64,000 bases of DNA from DASRDR01 sp963812945 [NCBI: uncultured Candidatus Rokubacteria bacterium] (GCA_963812945.1 CAWEXD010000008.1:620001-684000); one strand, 5' to 3'. Positions 50,908 through 59,239 are shown, counted from the first letter of the stretch. Made by a program: numbers and translations. Notes: generated by a model not told the origin, from the sequence alone.

Positions 50908-50916
50908 CCTGTCTCG

Positions 50917-50945
50917 AGAGTAGTGAACGGCGGAGGGCGTCGCAA
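50917..50945 (-). promoter_or_regulatory. Candidate promoter for the HxlR regulator
   Basis: Read on the minus strand, TTGCGA and TACTCT are 17 bp apart, ending 10 bp before the regulator ATG. The 103-bp divergent gap is likely where the regulator binds. Confidence 0.35.
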
Positions 50946-51010
50946 GTCCATTTTTTGTGCTTTACGGCCCGGCCGGCCGGAGCCACCCTGCGGTCACCAG
51001 GAGGTGCCCC

Positions 51011-52435
51011 ATGGTTGCTCGATCAGCTCTCGAGACTGAGCGTCGCGACGCCACCGCTCTCGACGATGCGGCCCTCGCCGACCTGGCGTCACACTTCCGT
51101 GGAGAGCTCGTCCGTCCCGGCGACCCGCTGTACGACGCCGCCCGCGCCATCTGGAACGGTGCGATCGATCGTCATCCCGGGCTCGTCGCGCGCTGCACCG
51201 GCGCCGCCGACGTCCGTGCCGCCGTCCGCTTCGCGCGGGAGCGCGACCTTCTCGTCGCCGTGCGAGGCGGCGGCCACAACGTCGCCGGCACCGCGGTGTG
51301 TGACGGCGGGCTCGTGATCGATCTCTCACCGATGAAGGGCCTGTGGATCGATCCGGCGGGGCGAAGGGCGCGAGCGCAGCCGGGACTCCTCTGGGGCGAA
51401 TTCGACCGCGAGACGCAGGCCTTCGGGCTCGCCGCGCCCGGCGGGATCATCACCCACACCGGTATCGCGGGTCTCACGCTCGGCGGGGGGCTCGGCTGGC
51501 TGATGCGCCGCCACGGCCTGGCCGCCGACAACGTCCTGTCGGCCGATGTGGTCAGCGCCGACGGTGACTTCCTTCGCGCCAGCGCCGAGGAGCACGCCGA
51601 CCTCTTCTGGGGGCTCCGCGGGGGCGGCGGAAACTTCGGGGTGGTCACGTCCTTCGAGTATCGTCTGCACCCCGTCGGACCGATCGTCCTGGCCGGCGTG
51701 ATGCTCCACCCTGCCGCGAAGGCCCGTGAGGTCCTGCGCTTCTACCGCGACTTCATCGGGAGCGCGCCCGACGAGCTGACGACCATCGTGGTCCTCCGGA
51801 TGGCGCCGCCCGCGCCTTTCCTTCCTCCGTCGGTGCATGGGCAACCGGTCGTGGTCATCGGCGCGTGCTACGCGGGCTCGGTGGAGGAGGGCGAGCGAGC
51901 GGTTGCCCCGCTGCGGCGGTTCGGCGAGCCTCTGGTGGACCTGATCCGGCCGACGCCGTACGTCTCACACCAGGCGCTCTTCGACCCCACCGCGCCCCAC
52001 GGGCTCGGCTACTACTGGAAATCCGAGTACGTGCCATCGCTCAGCGATGCCCTCATCGACACGCTCGCCGAGCGGGCCTGGGGGGTCCCTACGCCGGAGT
52101 CTTACACGATCATCTTCCACCTGGGCGGCGCCGTCGGTCGACAGGACCCGGAGGGATCGGCCTTCGAGGACCGGCGGGCGGCCCATGCGGTGAACATCGA
52201 CGCGGTCTGGTCCGAGCCCGCCCGCGCGCCCGCGTGCATCGCGTGGACCCGGGAGCTGTGGGAGGCGGTGCGTCCGTATTCCACGGGCCGTGTCTACGTG
52301 AACTTTCTCGGGGAGGAGGGGCAGGACCGCGTGCGGGCGGCCTACGGCGAGGCCAAGTACGAGCGGCTCCGGGCGCTCAAGCGCAAGTACGACCCGACGA
52401 ACTTCTTCCGGCTGAACCAGAACATCCGACCGTAG
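51011..52435 (+). CDS. FAD-binding oxidoreductase, berberine bridge (BBE)-like
   Basis: 474 aa from ATG at 51011, preceded by AGGAGGTG at ideal spacing (an upstream start adds an unlikely tail). PCMH-type FAD domain with RGGGHNVAGTAVCDGGLVIDLS; its His is the usual covalent flavin site, while the second-site Cys seen in bicovalent enzymes is not evident. GGGLGWLMRRHGLAADNVL and the BBE C terminus (YDPTNFFRLNQNIRP) are complete. No signal peptide is seen. Probably oxidises a small organic or sugar. Divergent with the HxlR regulator. Confidence 0.88.
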   Translation: MVARSALETERRDATALDDAALADLASHFRGELVRPGDPLYDAARAIWNGAIDRHPGLVARCTGAADVRAAVRFARERDLLVAVRGGGHNVAGTAVCDGGLVIDLSPMKGLWIDPAGRRARAQPGLLWGEFDRETQAFGLAAPGGIITHTGIAGLTLGGGLGWLMRRHGLAADNVLSADVVSADGDFLRASAEEHADLFWGLRGGGGNFGVVTSFEYRLHPVGPIVLAGVMLHPAAKAREVLRFYRDFIGSAPDELTTIVVLRMAPPAPFLPPSVHGQPVVVIGACYAGSVEEGERAVAPLRRFGEPLVDLIRPTPYVSHQALFDPTAPHGLGYYWKSEYVPSLSDALIDTLAERAWGVPTPESYTIIFHLGGAVGRQDPEGSAFEDRRAAHAVNIDAVWSEPARAPACIAWTRELWEAVRPYSTGRVYVNFLGEEGQDRVRAAYGEAKYERLRALKRKYDPTNFFRLNQNIRP

Positions 52436-52766
52436 ATCGGGCTCGGGGGCCCCTGGGGGCCGGATCCCGGCGCACTGACGAAGCCGCATCCTGTGGAAGG
52501 GCTGACTGCGCTCGGCCGGGCCGCGGGGCCGCGACCGGAGGGGTAGGACTTCAACGTCGCCCAGCCGCACGTACCATCGTTCGCGCGACGTGCGGTGCGT
52601 CGGTGGACACCTGACAACCGGCCGGTCGTGGACCGGTCAAAACCGGCCAGTGGGTGAGCGCCCCAAGCACGACGCGTGTACCGCATTCGAGCCAGAGTGC
52701 GCACGAGCACCGAGGCCGTGACGTCGCGGCAAGGTCAGGCGGAGACGGCCTGACGTTTGGCGGCGC
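52436..52766. other. 331-bp region without a gene
   Basis: No supported coding frame. It contains a 10-bp palindrome ACCGGCCGGT (52617-52626) beside two further ACCGG blocks, and a stem-loop GTCAGGC...GCCTGAC (52734-52754) just past the stop of the next minus-strand gene. Confidence 0.5.
52734..52754 (-). terminator. Hairpin downstream of the second small secreted protein gene
   Basis: A perfect 7-bp stem with a 7-base loop, 12 bp beyond the stop codon at 52767. No T-run follows. Comparable in position to the hairpin at 48411-48436. Confidence 0.35.
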
Positions 52767-53267
52767 CTACAGGAGCTTGATGCACAAGGGCGTGCCGCCG
52801 GGGGGAAATTGGAACTCGCGGGTCACGGTGTTGTTTGCGCAGTTGCTGTCGACGTTCGGACAGGGCTGGCTCGGAGTGGCACGTGCGATGAGCCGGTACT
52901 TGACGCTTTTCGCGATCCCGGGATCCAGCACGTGCTTCCCGGACTCGGGATAGCCGAGCCGGAAGTGGAAGGCCAGCCGCGAGCTGTTCGGAGGCACGGT
53001 TTGGACGGTGACCTGGCGCTCACACACGACCTGAGACGTCCCCCTGAGCGCCGTCAGCTTCACGACGTAGTGGACATCAGGAGCGGGCGGGACGCTGGTC
53101 GCATTGGCGAGGGTCACCGGCACTCTGACGAAGGTGGGTTCGGTGACGACGGCCCCGATGCTGACGAGGACGTCCGGTTTGGGCTGCGCCCGCGCGGGCA
53201 ACGGGAAGCCGCAGAGCATGAGAGTGCCGCCTGCCAGGAGCGCGGTGAGCATCGGGATACGGCGCAT
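52767..53267 (-). CDS. Small secreted protein, unknown
   Basis: 166 aa from ATG at 53267, with AAGGAGG upstream. A signal peptide (MLTALLAGGTLMLCGFPLPARAQ) precedes a CARDB-like beta domain: PDVLVSIGAVVTEPTFVRVPVTLANATSVPP and FHFRLGYPESGKHVLDPGI, ending NCANNTVTREFQFPPGG, with cysteines at CERQV, CPNVDSNC and CIKLL. It resembles a single adhesion-type Ig domain. Candidate promoter TTGGTC...TATTGT (53432-53405, minus). Cargo between junction copies B and C. Confidence 0.7.
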   Translation of the reverse strand: MRRIPMLTALLAGGTLMLCGFPLPARAQPKPDVLVSIGAVVTEPTFVRVPVTLANATSVPPAPDVHYVVKLTALRGTSQVVCERQVTVQTVPPNSSRLAFHFRLGYPESGKHVLDPGIAKSVKYRLIARATPSQPCPNVDSNCANNTVTREFQFPPGGTPLCIKLL

Positions 53268-53435
53268 GGCTCCTCCTTGCTCGAGACACGACACTCGACC
53301 CCATCGGCGCCGCTCAGGTCCCGGTGACCTGACCGGGCTACCCTGTCGGCTTCCGGCCCTGACCGCGACCCAGCGCTCGAGAGCCCGGAGACGGACAGAC
53401 GAAGACAATACCACCGAGCGGCCCAGGACCAATCC

Positions 53436-53513
53436 TGGACCCGCCAGCCGTCGTCAGTGACGCTGGCCCTCCCCCCGCTCGGCGTGCTGGTGCGGAAGCC
53501 CGGCCCGGCCTGA
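53436..53513 (+). pseudogene. glgB 3' fragment in front of glgC (junction copy C)
   Basis: 25 codons plus stop of a degraded GlgB tail ([19 protein letters not shown] then RKPGPA), colinear with the true glgB end at 48214-48288 but with altered codons. The glgB body is missing. Its stop overlaps the TATACT element of glgC. Confidence 0.85.
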
Positions 53514-53519
53514 TATACT
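53514..53519 (+). promoter_or_regulatory. -10 element for glgC
   Basis: TATACT six bases before the GTG at 53526, again placing the start of transcription at or next to the start codon. The same element is broken in junction copies A and B. Confidence 0.45.
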
Positions 53520-53525
53520 CCGGCC

Positions 53526-54812
53526 GTGTCGCCGGCACGCCGCCCCGACGCCGGCCGTCAGAGAGTCCCCACGATTCCGCGGGACCGCGTTCTCGCGATG
53601 ATCCTGGCCGGAGGGAAGGGGTCGCGCCTCGAGCCCCTGACGCGCGAGCGCAGCAAGCCCTCCGTCCCGTTCGGCGGCCGCTACCGCATCGTCGACTTCG
53701 TCCTGTCGAACTTCGTCAACTCTCGAATCCTCTCGCTCTACGTCCTGGTCCAGTACAAGTCACAGTCGCTGATCGAGCATCTCCGGATGGCCTGGCAGAC
53801 GAGCGGCTTGGTCCCCGACCACTTCATCGCGGTCGTGCCCCCCCAGATGCGGATCGGCGAGATGTGGTACCGGGGGAGCGCGGACGCCGTGCTGCAGAAC
53901 CTGAACCTGGTCGACGATTTCGAGCCGGACCTGGTTGCCGTCTTCGGCGCGGACCACGTCTACCGGATGGACGTGAACCAGATGGTCGCCTTCCACCGCG
54001 CCCAGGAAGCCGACGTCACGGTCGCGGCGCGGCCGGTCCCGGTGTCCGAGGCCTCGGACTTCGGGGTGCTCACCGTCGACGCGGCGGGACAAGTCGTGGA
54101 GTTCGTCGAGAAGCCGAAGGTGCCCCAGCCCATGCCGGGCGACCCGAAGCATTGCCTCGTGTCGATGGGGAACTACCTCTTCTCGCGCCGCGTGCTCGTG
54201 GACGCCCTGGTGGCCGATGCCCGCCAGCAGACCGACCACGACTTCGGCAAGAGCATCATCCCGGCGCTGGTCCCCGCGGCCCGCGTCTTCGCTTACGACT
54301 TCGAGGGCAACGCGGTGCCCGGCATCAAGCCCTACGAGGAGCCGGGATACTGGCGCGACGTGGGCACGATCGAGGCCTACTGGCGGGCCCACATGGATCT
54401 CCTCGGCGAGACGCCCCCGTTCGACCTCGACAACCGGCGCTGGCCGATCCACGCGGCCCGCTACGACGGCCCGCCGGCCCGCATCATCGGAGGCCAGTTC
54501 GAGAACGCGCAGGTCGGCGAGGGGGCCCTCGTGCTCCGCGCGACGATCCGCAACTCGATCCTCGGCCGCGGCGTGTGGGTGAACGAGGGCGCGGTCATCG
54601 AGGACTCGATCGTCATGGACTTCACGACGGTCGGGAAGGGGGCGCACGTCCGGCGCGCCGTCGTCGACCGCTACAACATCATCCCGGCGGGGCTGGAGCT
54701 CGGCCTCGATCCCGCCGCCGACCGCGAGCGCCACCGGGTGGACCCGTCGGGCATCGTCGTCGTCCCCAGAGGGGGCCGGCGCGAGTTCCTCTGGAACACC
54801 GAGGACCCGTGA
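53526..54812 (+). CDS. glgC: Glucose-1-phosphate adenylyltransferase
   Basis: 428 aa from GTG at 53526. Nucleotide-binding [27 protein letters not shown] is complete, as are GSADAVLQNL, VFGADHVYRMD, SMGNYLF and DFGKSIIP (the substrate lysine); a C-terminal left-handed beta-helix follows. It makes ADP-glucose, the committed step of glycogen synthesis. It lies 5.2 kb from glgB because of the inserted cargo. Confidence 0.95.
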   Translation: MSPARRPDAGRQRVPTIPRDRVLAMILAGGKGSRLEPLTRERSKPSVPFGGRYRIVDFVLSNFVNSRILSLYVLVQYKSQSLIEHLRMAWQTSGLVPDHFIAVVPPQMRIGEMWYRGSADAVLQNLNLVDDFEPDLVAVFGADHVYRMDVNQMVAFHRAQEADVTVAARPVPVSEASDFGVLTVDAAGQVVEFVEKPKVPQPMPGDPKHCLVSMGNYLFSRRVLVDALVADARQQTDHDFGKSIIPALVPAARVFAYDFEGNAVPGIKPYEEPGYWRDVGTIEAYWRAHMDLLGETPPFDLDNRRWPIHAARYDGPPARIIGGQFENAQVGEGALVLRATIRNSILGRGVWVNEGAVIEDSIVMDFTTVGKGAHVRRAVVDRYNIIPAGLELGLDPAADRERHRVDPSGIVVVPRGGRREFLWNTEDP

Positions 54813-54840
54813 CCGGTTCCATCTCGACCTGGGGGCTGGT

Positions 54841-55826
54841 GTGGCGACACTGCAGCCGGCCGTGGTGATCATCCTGATGCTGGCACTCCTCGCCACGCCG
54901 GTCGCCGCCGCGGCGCAGGCGGGGAAAGTCCCCCGGATAGGCATTCTGGAGCTTGCCTCTCCTTCCGCCTCGGTGCAGGGGCACACGGCACTTCAGGAAG
55001 GCCTCCGTGAGCTTGGCTACGTTGAAGGGAAGAATGTGATCCTTGAGTACCGATATGCGAACGGGAAGCTGGATCTCCTGCCCGAGCTTGCGGCCGACCT
55101 GGTCCGTCTCAAAGTTGATGCCATTGTTACCAGGTCGACCGCATCTATTCGGGCTGCCAAGAACGCGAGCAAAACGATCCCCATTGTTTTTACCAACGCT
55201 GGCGCTCCAGTCGAGGATGGGCTTGTTTCCAGCCTGGCAAGGCCAGGTGGGAATGTCACTGGGCTGACCGGCCTGTCCCCAGAGCTAGACGGGAAGAGGC
55301 TCGAGCTACTCAAGCAGGCCTTTCCCGAGGTCACGCGAGTGGCCTTTCTATGGACAGGCGGCAGCGCAAGAGGGGACGTACGCGTCAGAGAAGTGGAGGC
55401 CGTCGCCAAGACATTGGGCTGCGGCTTCAATCCCTTAGGGTGACACGATCCGAGGATTTCGCAGGGGTGTTCGAGGCAGCAAAAAAAGGAAGCGCTCAGG
55501 CTCTCACCTCGGTCCCGGGCCCCTTCTTGGCTACTCACCAAGTACTGATCGTCGAGTTCGCAGCCAAGAACCGGCTTCCGGCGATGTACTCGACGAGTGA
55601 TTTCGTTGAGGCTGGGGGTCTCATGAGCTATGGGCCGGACCTCCTTGATAACTGGCGACGGGCGGCGGTCTACGTAGACAAGATCTTCAAAGGCGCCAAG
55701 CCCGCGGAGCTGCCCGTCGAGCAGCCCACCAAGTTCGAGTTCGTCATTAACCTAAAGACGGCGAAGGCGCTCGGGTTCGCGATCCCGCCGTCGGTTCTCA
55801 GCCGGGCGGACCGGGTAATCGAATGA
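54841..55826 (+). pseudogene. ABC transporter substrate-binding protein (PF04392-like), frameshifted
   Basis: The first frame (GTG 54841 to TGA 55443) has a signal peptide and IGILELASPSASVQGHTALQEGLRELGYVEGKNVILEYRYA (positions 54930-55050), typical of this family, and ends prematurely. The second frame (about 55420 to 55826) continues the same fold: LRLQSLRVTRSEDFAGVFEAA, NRLPAMYST and FVINLKTAKALGFAIPPSVL. A one-base deletion around 55415-55425 explains the break. Its codons are clearly AT-richer than its neighbours, so recent transfer is likely. No cognate permease or ATPase is nearby. Confidence 0.85.
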
Positions 55827-55901
55827 CTCGGCGAGTTGGCCTGCGGGTGGACAGAGGCTGGGGGCCTGGGTGCGCCGGATCCGGCGCGCGCCGACCTCGG
55901 T

Positions 55902-56570
55902 CTACACGCCTACCGCCCGTGCGAGGGCCTCGGCCCGCAGAGTGAGCAGCCGGTAGCGCCGGGCCGCCAGGTAGGCGAACGTCGCGAGGAACGCGGCGAC
56001 GTTCACGAGAAGGGCCCGGAGCATCACCGGGTCCATCGAGGGCGCCTGCGGTTTGAGCACCGTCGCCGGCTGGTGGAGCGTGCGCCACCACTCGACTGAG
56101 AAGTGGATGATCGGGACGTCGAGGGCGCCGACGATCCCCAGCACCGCGGCGTAGGTGGCCGCGCGCTCCGGGTCCTCCACGACGCTTCGGAGGAGCAAAT
56201 ACCCGAGGTAGATCACGAAGAGGAGCGCGGTCGTTGTGAGGCGCGCGTCCCAGGTCCACCACGTGCCCCAGGTGGGCTTGCCCCAGATCGACCCCGTCAC
56301 GAGCGTGAGCCCGACGAAGCACACGGCGAGCTCTCCTGCCGAGGCCGCGACGCGGTCCCAGGCGGACCGGCGGGTCCAGAGGTAGGCCACGCTCGCCACG
56401 AGGACGACGCCGATCGCGACGTAGCCGGTCAGGATCGCGGGGACGTGGACGTACATGATCCGCTGCACCTGGCCCTGCACCGCGTCGGGCGGCGCCTGGA
56501 CGAGCCCCAGCCAGAGGCCAAGCGCCAAGAGGATCGCGGCCAGCCCGCCGAGGACGCGGTGCACGCTCAC
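55902..56570 (-). CDS. ccmC: Heme exporter protein CcmC
   Basis: 222 aa from GTG at 56570 with GGAG upstream; the longer frame adds an implausible Ser/Arg-rich tail. Six membrane helices and the periplasmic tryptophan-rich heme motif WGTWWTWDARLT. CcmC passes heme to CcmE. The gene ends the ccmA-B-C block; ccmD, its usual neighbour, is 10 kb away. Confidence 0.92.
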   Translation of the reverse strand: MSVHRVLGGLAAILLALGLWLGLVQAPPDAVQGQVQRIMYVHVPAILTGYVAIGVVLVASVAYLWTRRSAWDRVAASAGELAVCFVGLTLVTGSIWGKPTWGTWWTWDARLTTTALLFVIYLGYLLLRSVVEDPERAATYAAVLGIVGALDVPIIHFSVEWWRTLHQPATVLKPQAPSMDPVMLRALLVNVAAFLATFAYLAARRYRLLTLRAEALARAVGV

Positions 56571-56583
56571 TGGTCCATTCTCC

Positions 56584-56608
56584 GACGGCCTTCGGCCTGT
56601 GGCGGCCT
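56584..56608. repeat. 25-bp repeat shared with 45926-45950, between ccmB and ccmC
   Basis: Second copy of the ccm-associated repeat (one mismatch in 25). It sits in the 43-bp gap between the ccmB stop and the ccmC start and carries the GGCCTTCGGCC core. Confidence 0.6.
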
Positions 56609-56613
56609 CTGGC

Positions 56614-57294
56614 TCAGGCCTCCAGGACGAACTCGAACGTGAGGAGCCCCGCCACCAGGAACACCACGTCGAACCCGACGAGGAGCTGCCACCACGGCCA
56701 CGCCGGGCCCCAGCCCTCGCCGGCCAGGGCAAGCTCCGTCAGCTTCACGGCCGCGAGGAGGACGGGCACCGCCAGCGGCAGGAGGAGGACCGGGAGCAGC
56801 ACCTCGCGCGCCCGCAGATGGGCCGTCATGGCGGCGAAGAGCGTCCCCACGGCCGCGAACCCGACGGTGCCGGCCAGCGCGACCAGGAGCAGGCGGGGCA
56901 CCGCGGCCCAGATGTCCAGGTTGTAGAAGATCCCGGTCGCGGCGATGAAGACGACCTCCATCACGAGCATCAGCGTCGTCGTGCCGAGGAGCTTGCCGAG
57001 GTAGATCGCGCCCTTGTCCGCCGGCGCGAGGATGAGCGCGTCCAGGCAGTCGTTCTCCCGCTCGAGCGCGAAGGCGCGGCCGAGGCCGAGGACTCCGGCC
57101 AGGATGAAGGCGAGCCAGAAGAGACCGGGCAGGGCCGCCCGGATCCGGGCGCTGTCGGGCCCGAGGGCGAAGTAGAAGAGGAACAGGAGCAGGATCGCGA
57201 AGAACCCCAGCGCGTTGGCCCCTTCCTTCGCGCGCCGCTCGACGGCCAGGTCCTTCCAGAAGACCGCCCAGGTGGTCCGGAGGAACGGGCTCAT
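56614..57294 (-). CDS. ccmB: Heme exporter permease CcmB
   Basis: 226 aa with six hydrophobic helices. The ERENDCLDALILAPADKGAIYLGKL loop and the N-terminal FWKDLAVERRAKE are typical of CcmB. With CcmA it powers release of holo-CcmE from CcmC. The ATG overlaps the ccmA stop (4 bp). Confidence 0.92.
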   Translation of the reverse strand: MSPFLRTTWAVFWKDLAVERRAKEGANALGFFAILLLFLFYFALGPDSARIRAALPGLFWLAFILAGVLGLGRAFALERENDCLDALILAPADKGAIYLGKLLGTTTLMLVMEVVFIAATGIFYNLDIWAAVPRLLLVALAGTVGFAAVGTLFAAMTAHLRAREVLLPVLLLPLAVPVLLAAVKLTELALAGEGWGPAWPWWQLLVGFDVVFLVAGLLTFEFVLEA

Positions 57295-57995
57295 GCGCCG
57301 CCCTCGGTGGCGCCGAGATAGAGGCTCTGGAGGGTTCCCTCCGTCAGGCTCGCCCGGGCGGCCTCGGCCGCGATGCGGCCGCCCGCGAGCACGGCCACGC
57401 GGTCGGCGATCGCGAGGGCGCGCCCGATGCTGTGGGTGATCACCACGGCCGCGCCCCCGCCCGCCTTGAAGGTGTGGAGGTAGTCCTCGAGGCGCTTGGT
57501 GCTGTCGTGGTCGAGGCCGGAGAAGGCCTCGTCGAGCAGGAGCACCCGGGGCTCGCGGAGCATGGCGCGGGCCAGTGCCACCCGCCGGCGCAGGCCGCTC
57601 GAGAGCGACCGCACGCGGGTGCCGGCCTGGCCGTCGAGGCCGACCTTGGCCAGCGCCGCGTCGATCCGCCCCGGGTCGGGCCGGCGGCCGACCAGGGCTT
57701 CCGCGAACGCGAGGTTCTCGCGGGCGGTGAGGTCGTCGTAGAGCTGCGTGCTGTGGCCGACGACGGCGACCAGCCGGCGCACCTCGTCCCGCCCGTCGAC
57801 GAGGTCGTGGCCGGCGATCTGCCCGCGCCCGGCGGTCGGCCGCGCGAGGGTGGCCAGGAGACGGACGAGCGTCGTCTTCCCGGAGCCGTTGTGGCCGAGG
57901 ACGGTGAGCACCTGCCCGGCGGGCACCTCGAGCGTCACCCCGCGCAGCGCGACGTGGGCGCCGTAGAGCTTCGTCAGCCCCGCCGCCTGGATCAA
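57291..57995 (-). CDS. ccmA: Heme exporter ATPase CcmA
   Basis: 234 aa ABC ATPase: Walker A GHNGSGKTT, signature LSSGLRRRVALARA, Walker B VLLLDEAFSGLDHDS and switch His in ITHSIG. Early-gene position and coupling to ccmB identify it as CcmA rather than a generic ABC subunit. Confidence 0.92.
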   Translation of the reverse strand: MIQAAGLTKLYGAHVALRGVTLEVPAGQVLTVLGHNGSGKTTLVRLLATLARPTAGRGQIAGHDLVDGRDEVRRLVAVVGHSTQLYDDLTARENLAFAEALVGRRPDPGRIDAALAKVGLDGQAGTRVRSLSSGLRRRVALARAMLREPRVLLLDEAFSGLDHDSTKRLEDYLHTFKAGGGAAVVITHSIGRALAIADRVAVLAGGRIAAEAARASLTEGTLQSLYLGATEGGA

Positions 57996-58054
57996 GGGCG
58001 CGAGCTCCTACCGTCCGGATCGCGCGGCGAGAAGCCTGGGTCCCGCGGCGCCGA

Positions 58055-58258
58055 TCACTGACGATCTTTCCTGAGCTCTGCGAGGTCGATCGAGAGCCTC
58101 ACCTGGCCTCGTAGCGCGCGAAGACGGTCGTCACCCGCGCTCGCCGCGACGAGCTCGAGGCCCTGGCGGATCGTGGCCTCGACCCCCTTGCCCGTTCGCG
58201 ACTGTGCGCGGCGGAGGAGCACTCGATCCACGTTTGCGGTGACTTTTTGGCTACCCAT
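58055..58258 (-). CDS. VapB-like antitoxin without an adjacent toxin
   Basis: 67 aa. The N-terminal VTANVDRVLLRRAQSRTGKGVEATIRQGLELV resembles the VapB ribbon-helix-helix-like DNA-binding half (beta strand, then two helices), and the C terminus LRGQVRLSIDLAELRKDRQ has the Leu/Arg-rich toxin-binding look. No PIN-domain VapC follows or precedes it. It may be an orphan antitoxin or a chromosomal regulator. Confidence 0.65.
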   Translation of the reverse strand: MGSQKVTANVDRVLLRRAQSRTGKGVEATIRQGLELVAASAGDDRLRALRGQVRLSIDLAELRKDRQ

Positions 58259-58322
58259 GCGCCCAGCCTACCAGCATCGATGCCACAGGACAGTAGCGCA
58301 TCGTTCCGGTCCCGAACAGGCC

Positions 58323-58356
58323 GGAGCCCCCGCGGCGCAGGGCCGACGGGGGCTCC
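58323..58356 (-). terminator. Terminator-like hairpin after htpX
   Basis: A perfect 10-bp GC-rich stem (58323-58332 with 58347-58356) and a 14-base loop, 29 bp past the htpX stop. No U-run is seen. Confidence 0.4.
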
Positions 58357-58384
58357 CGGGGGCTTGAGGGGTACGTCGCGGCGG

Positions 58385-59239
58385 CTAGACCCGCATCGAG
58401 CGCAGCCGGGCGATCCGCTCCTGGATCGGCGGGTGCGTCATGAACAGGTTCATCAGCGACCGGCCGGTCAAGGGGTTCACGATGAACAGGTGCGCGGTCG
58501 CCGGGTTGGCGTCCATCTGGACCACGCGGCTGGCCTGATCGAGCTTGCCGAGCGCCGACGCCAGCCCTTCCGGGTTCCGCGTGAGGCGCGCGCCGGACGC
58601 GTCCGCTTGGTACTCGCGCGACCGCGAAACGGCCATCTGGATCACCATCGCCGCGAGCGGCGCCAGGATGATCGTGAGGATCAGCGCGATCGGGTTCGTG
58701 CCCCGGCCTTCCTCGTCGCGCGACCCGCCGAACATCAGGCCCCACTGGGCCATGTTGGCCAGCATGGAGATCGCGCCCGCGATGGTCGCGGCGACGGTGG
58801 AGATCAGGACGTCCCGGTTGAGCACGTGCGAGAGCTCGTGGGCCAGGACCCCCTCCAGCTCCTTCTCGTCCATGATCCGCATGATGCCGTCCGTCACCGC
58901 GACCGCGGCATGCTGCGGGCTTCGCCCCGTCGCGAAGGCGTTCGGGGCAGCCGAGGGCAGGATGTAGAGCTTCGGCATCGGGATGCCGGCCTTCGTCGCC
59001 AGGTTTCGCACGATCCGGTGCACCACGGGCGCGTCGCCCTCGGCGAGCGGCTTGGCGCCGTACATCTTCAGGACGATCTTGTCCGAGAACCAGTACGAGA
59101 CAAAGTTCATGACCAGCGCCAGCCCGAACGCCATCACCATGCCGCTCTCGCCCCCGAGGAGGCCGCCCACGGCGACGAACAGGCCGGTAAGGAGAGCCAG
59201 GAACAACGTCGTCTTCATCATGTTGGCCATCGTCAACAT
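58385..59239 (-). CDS. htpX: Membrane metalloprotease HtpX (M48)
   Basis: 284 aa. The zinc motif [15 protein letters not shown] (HELSH), [22 protein letters not shown] AFATGRSPQ and four hydrophobic helices match HtpX, which degrades damaged inner membrane proteins under stress. The hydrophobic N terminus forms the first helix pair. Confidence 0.95.
   Translation of the reverse strand: MLTMANMMKTTLFLALLTGLFVAVGGLLGGESGMVMAFGLALVMNFVSYWFSDKIVLKMYGAKPLAEGDAPVVHRIVRNLATKAGIPMPKLYILPSAAPNAFATGRSPQHAAVAVTDGIMRIMDEKELEGVLAHELSHVLNRDVLISTVAATIAGAISMLANMAQWGLMFGGSRDEEGRGTNPIALILTIILAPLAAMVIQMAVSRSREYQADASGARLTRNPEGLASALGKLDQASRVVQMDANPATAHLFIVNPLTGRSLMNLFMTHPPIQERIARLRSMRV

Noticed and set aside
52617-52626. 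10-bp palindrome ACCGGCCGGT as an operator
   Set aside because: Short GC palindromes are expected by chance in this composition, and no gene start lies near it.
48289-53525. Integron with cassettes and attC sites
   Set aside because: The cargo genes and hairpins suggest cassettes, but no integrase, no conserved core sites and no shared recombination sites are visible; the shared sequence is glgB/glgC coding DNA.
45894-55901. Prophage or transposon
   Set aside because: No integrase, transposase, phage gene or terminal inverted repeat found.
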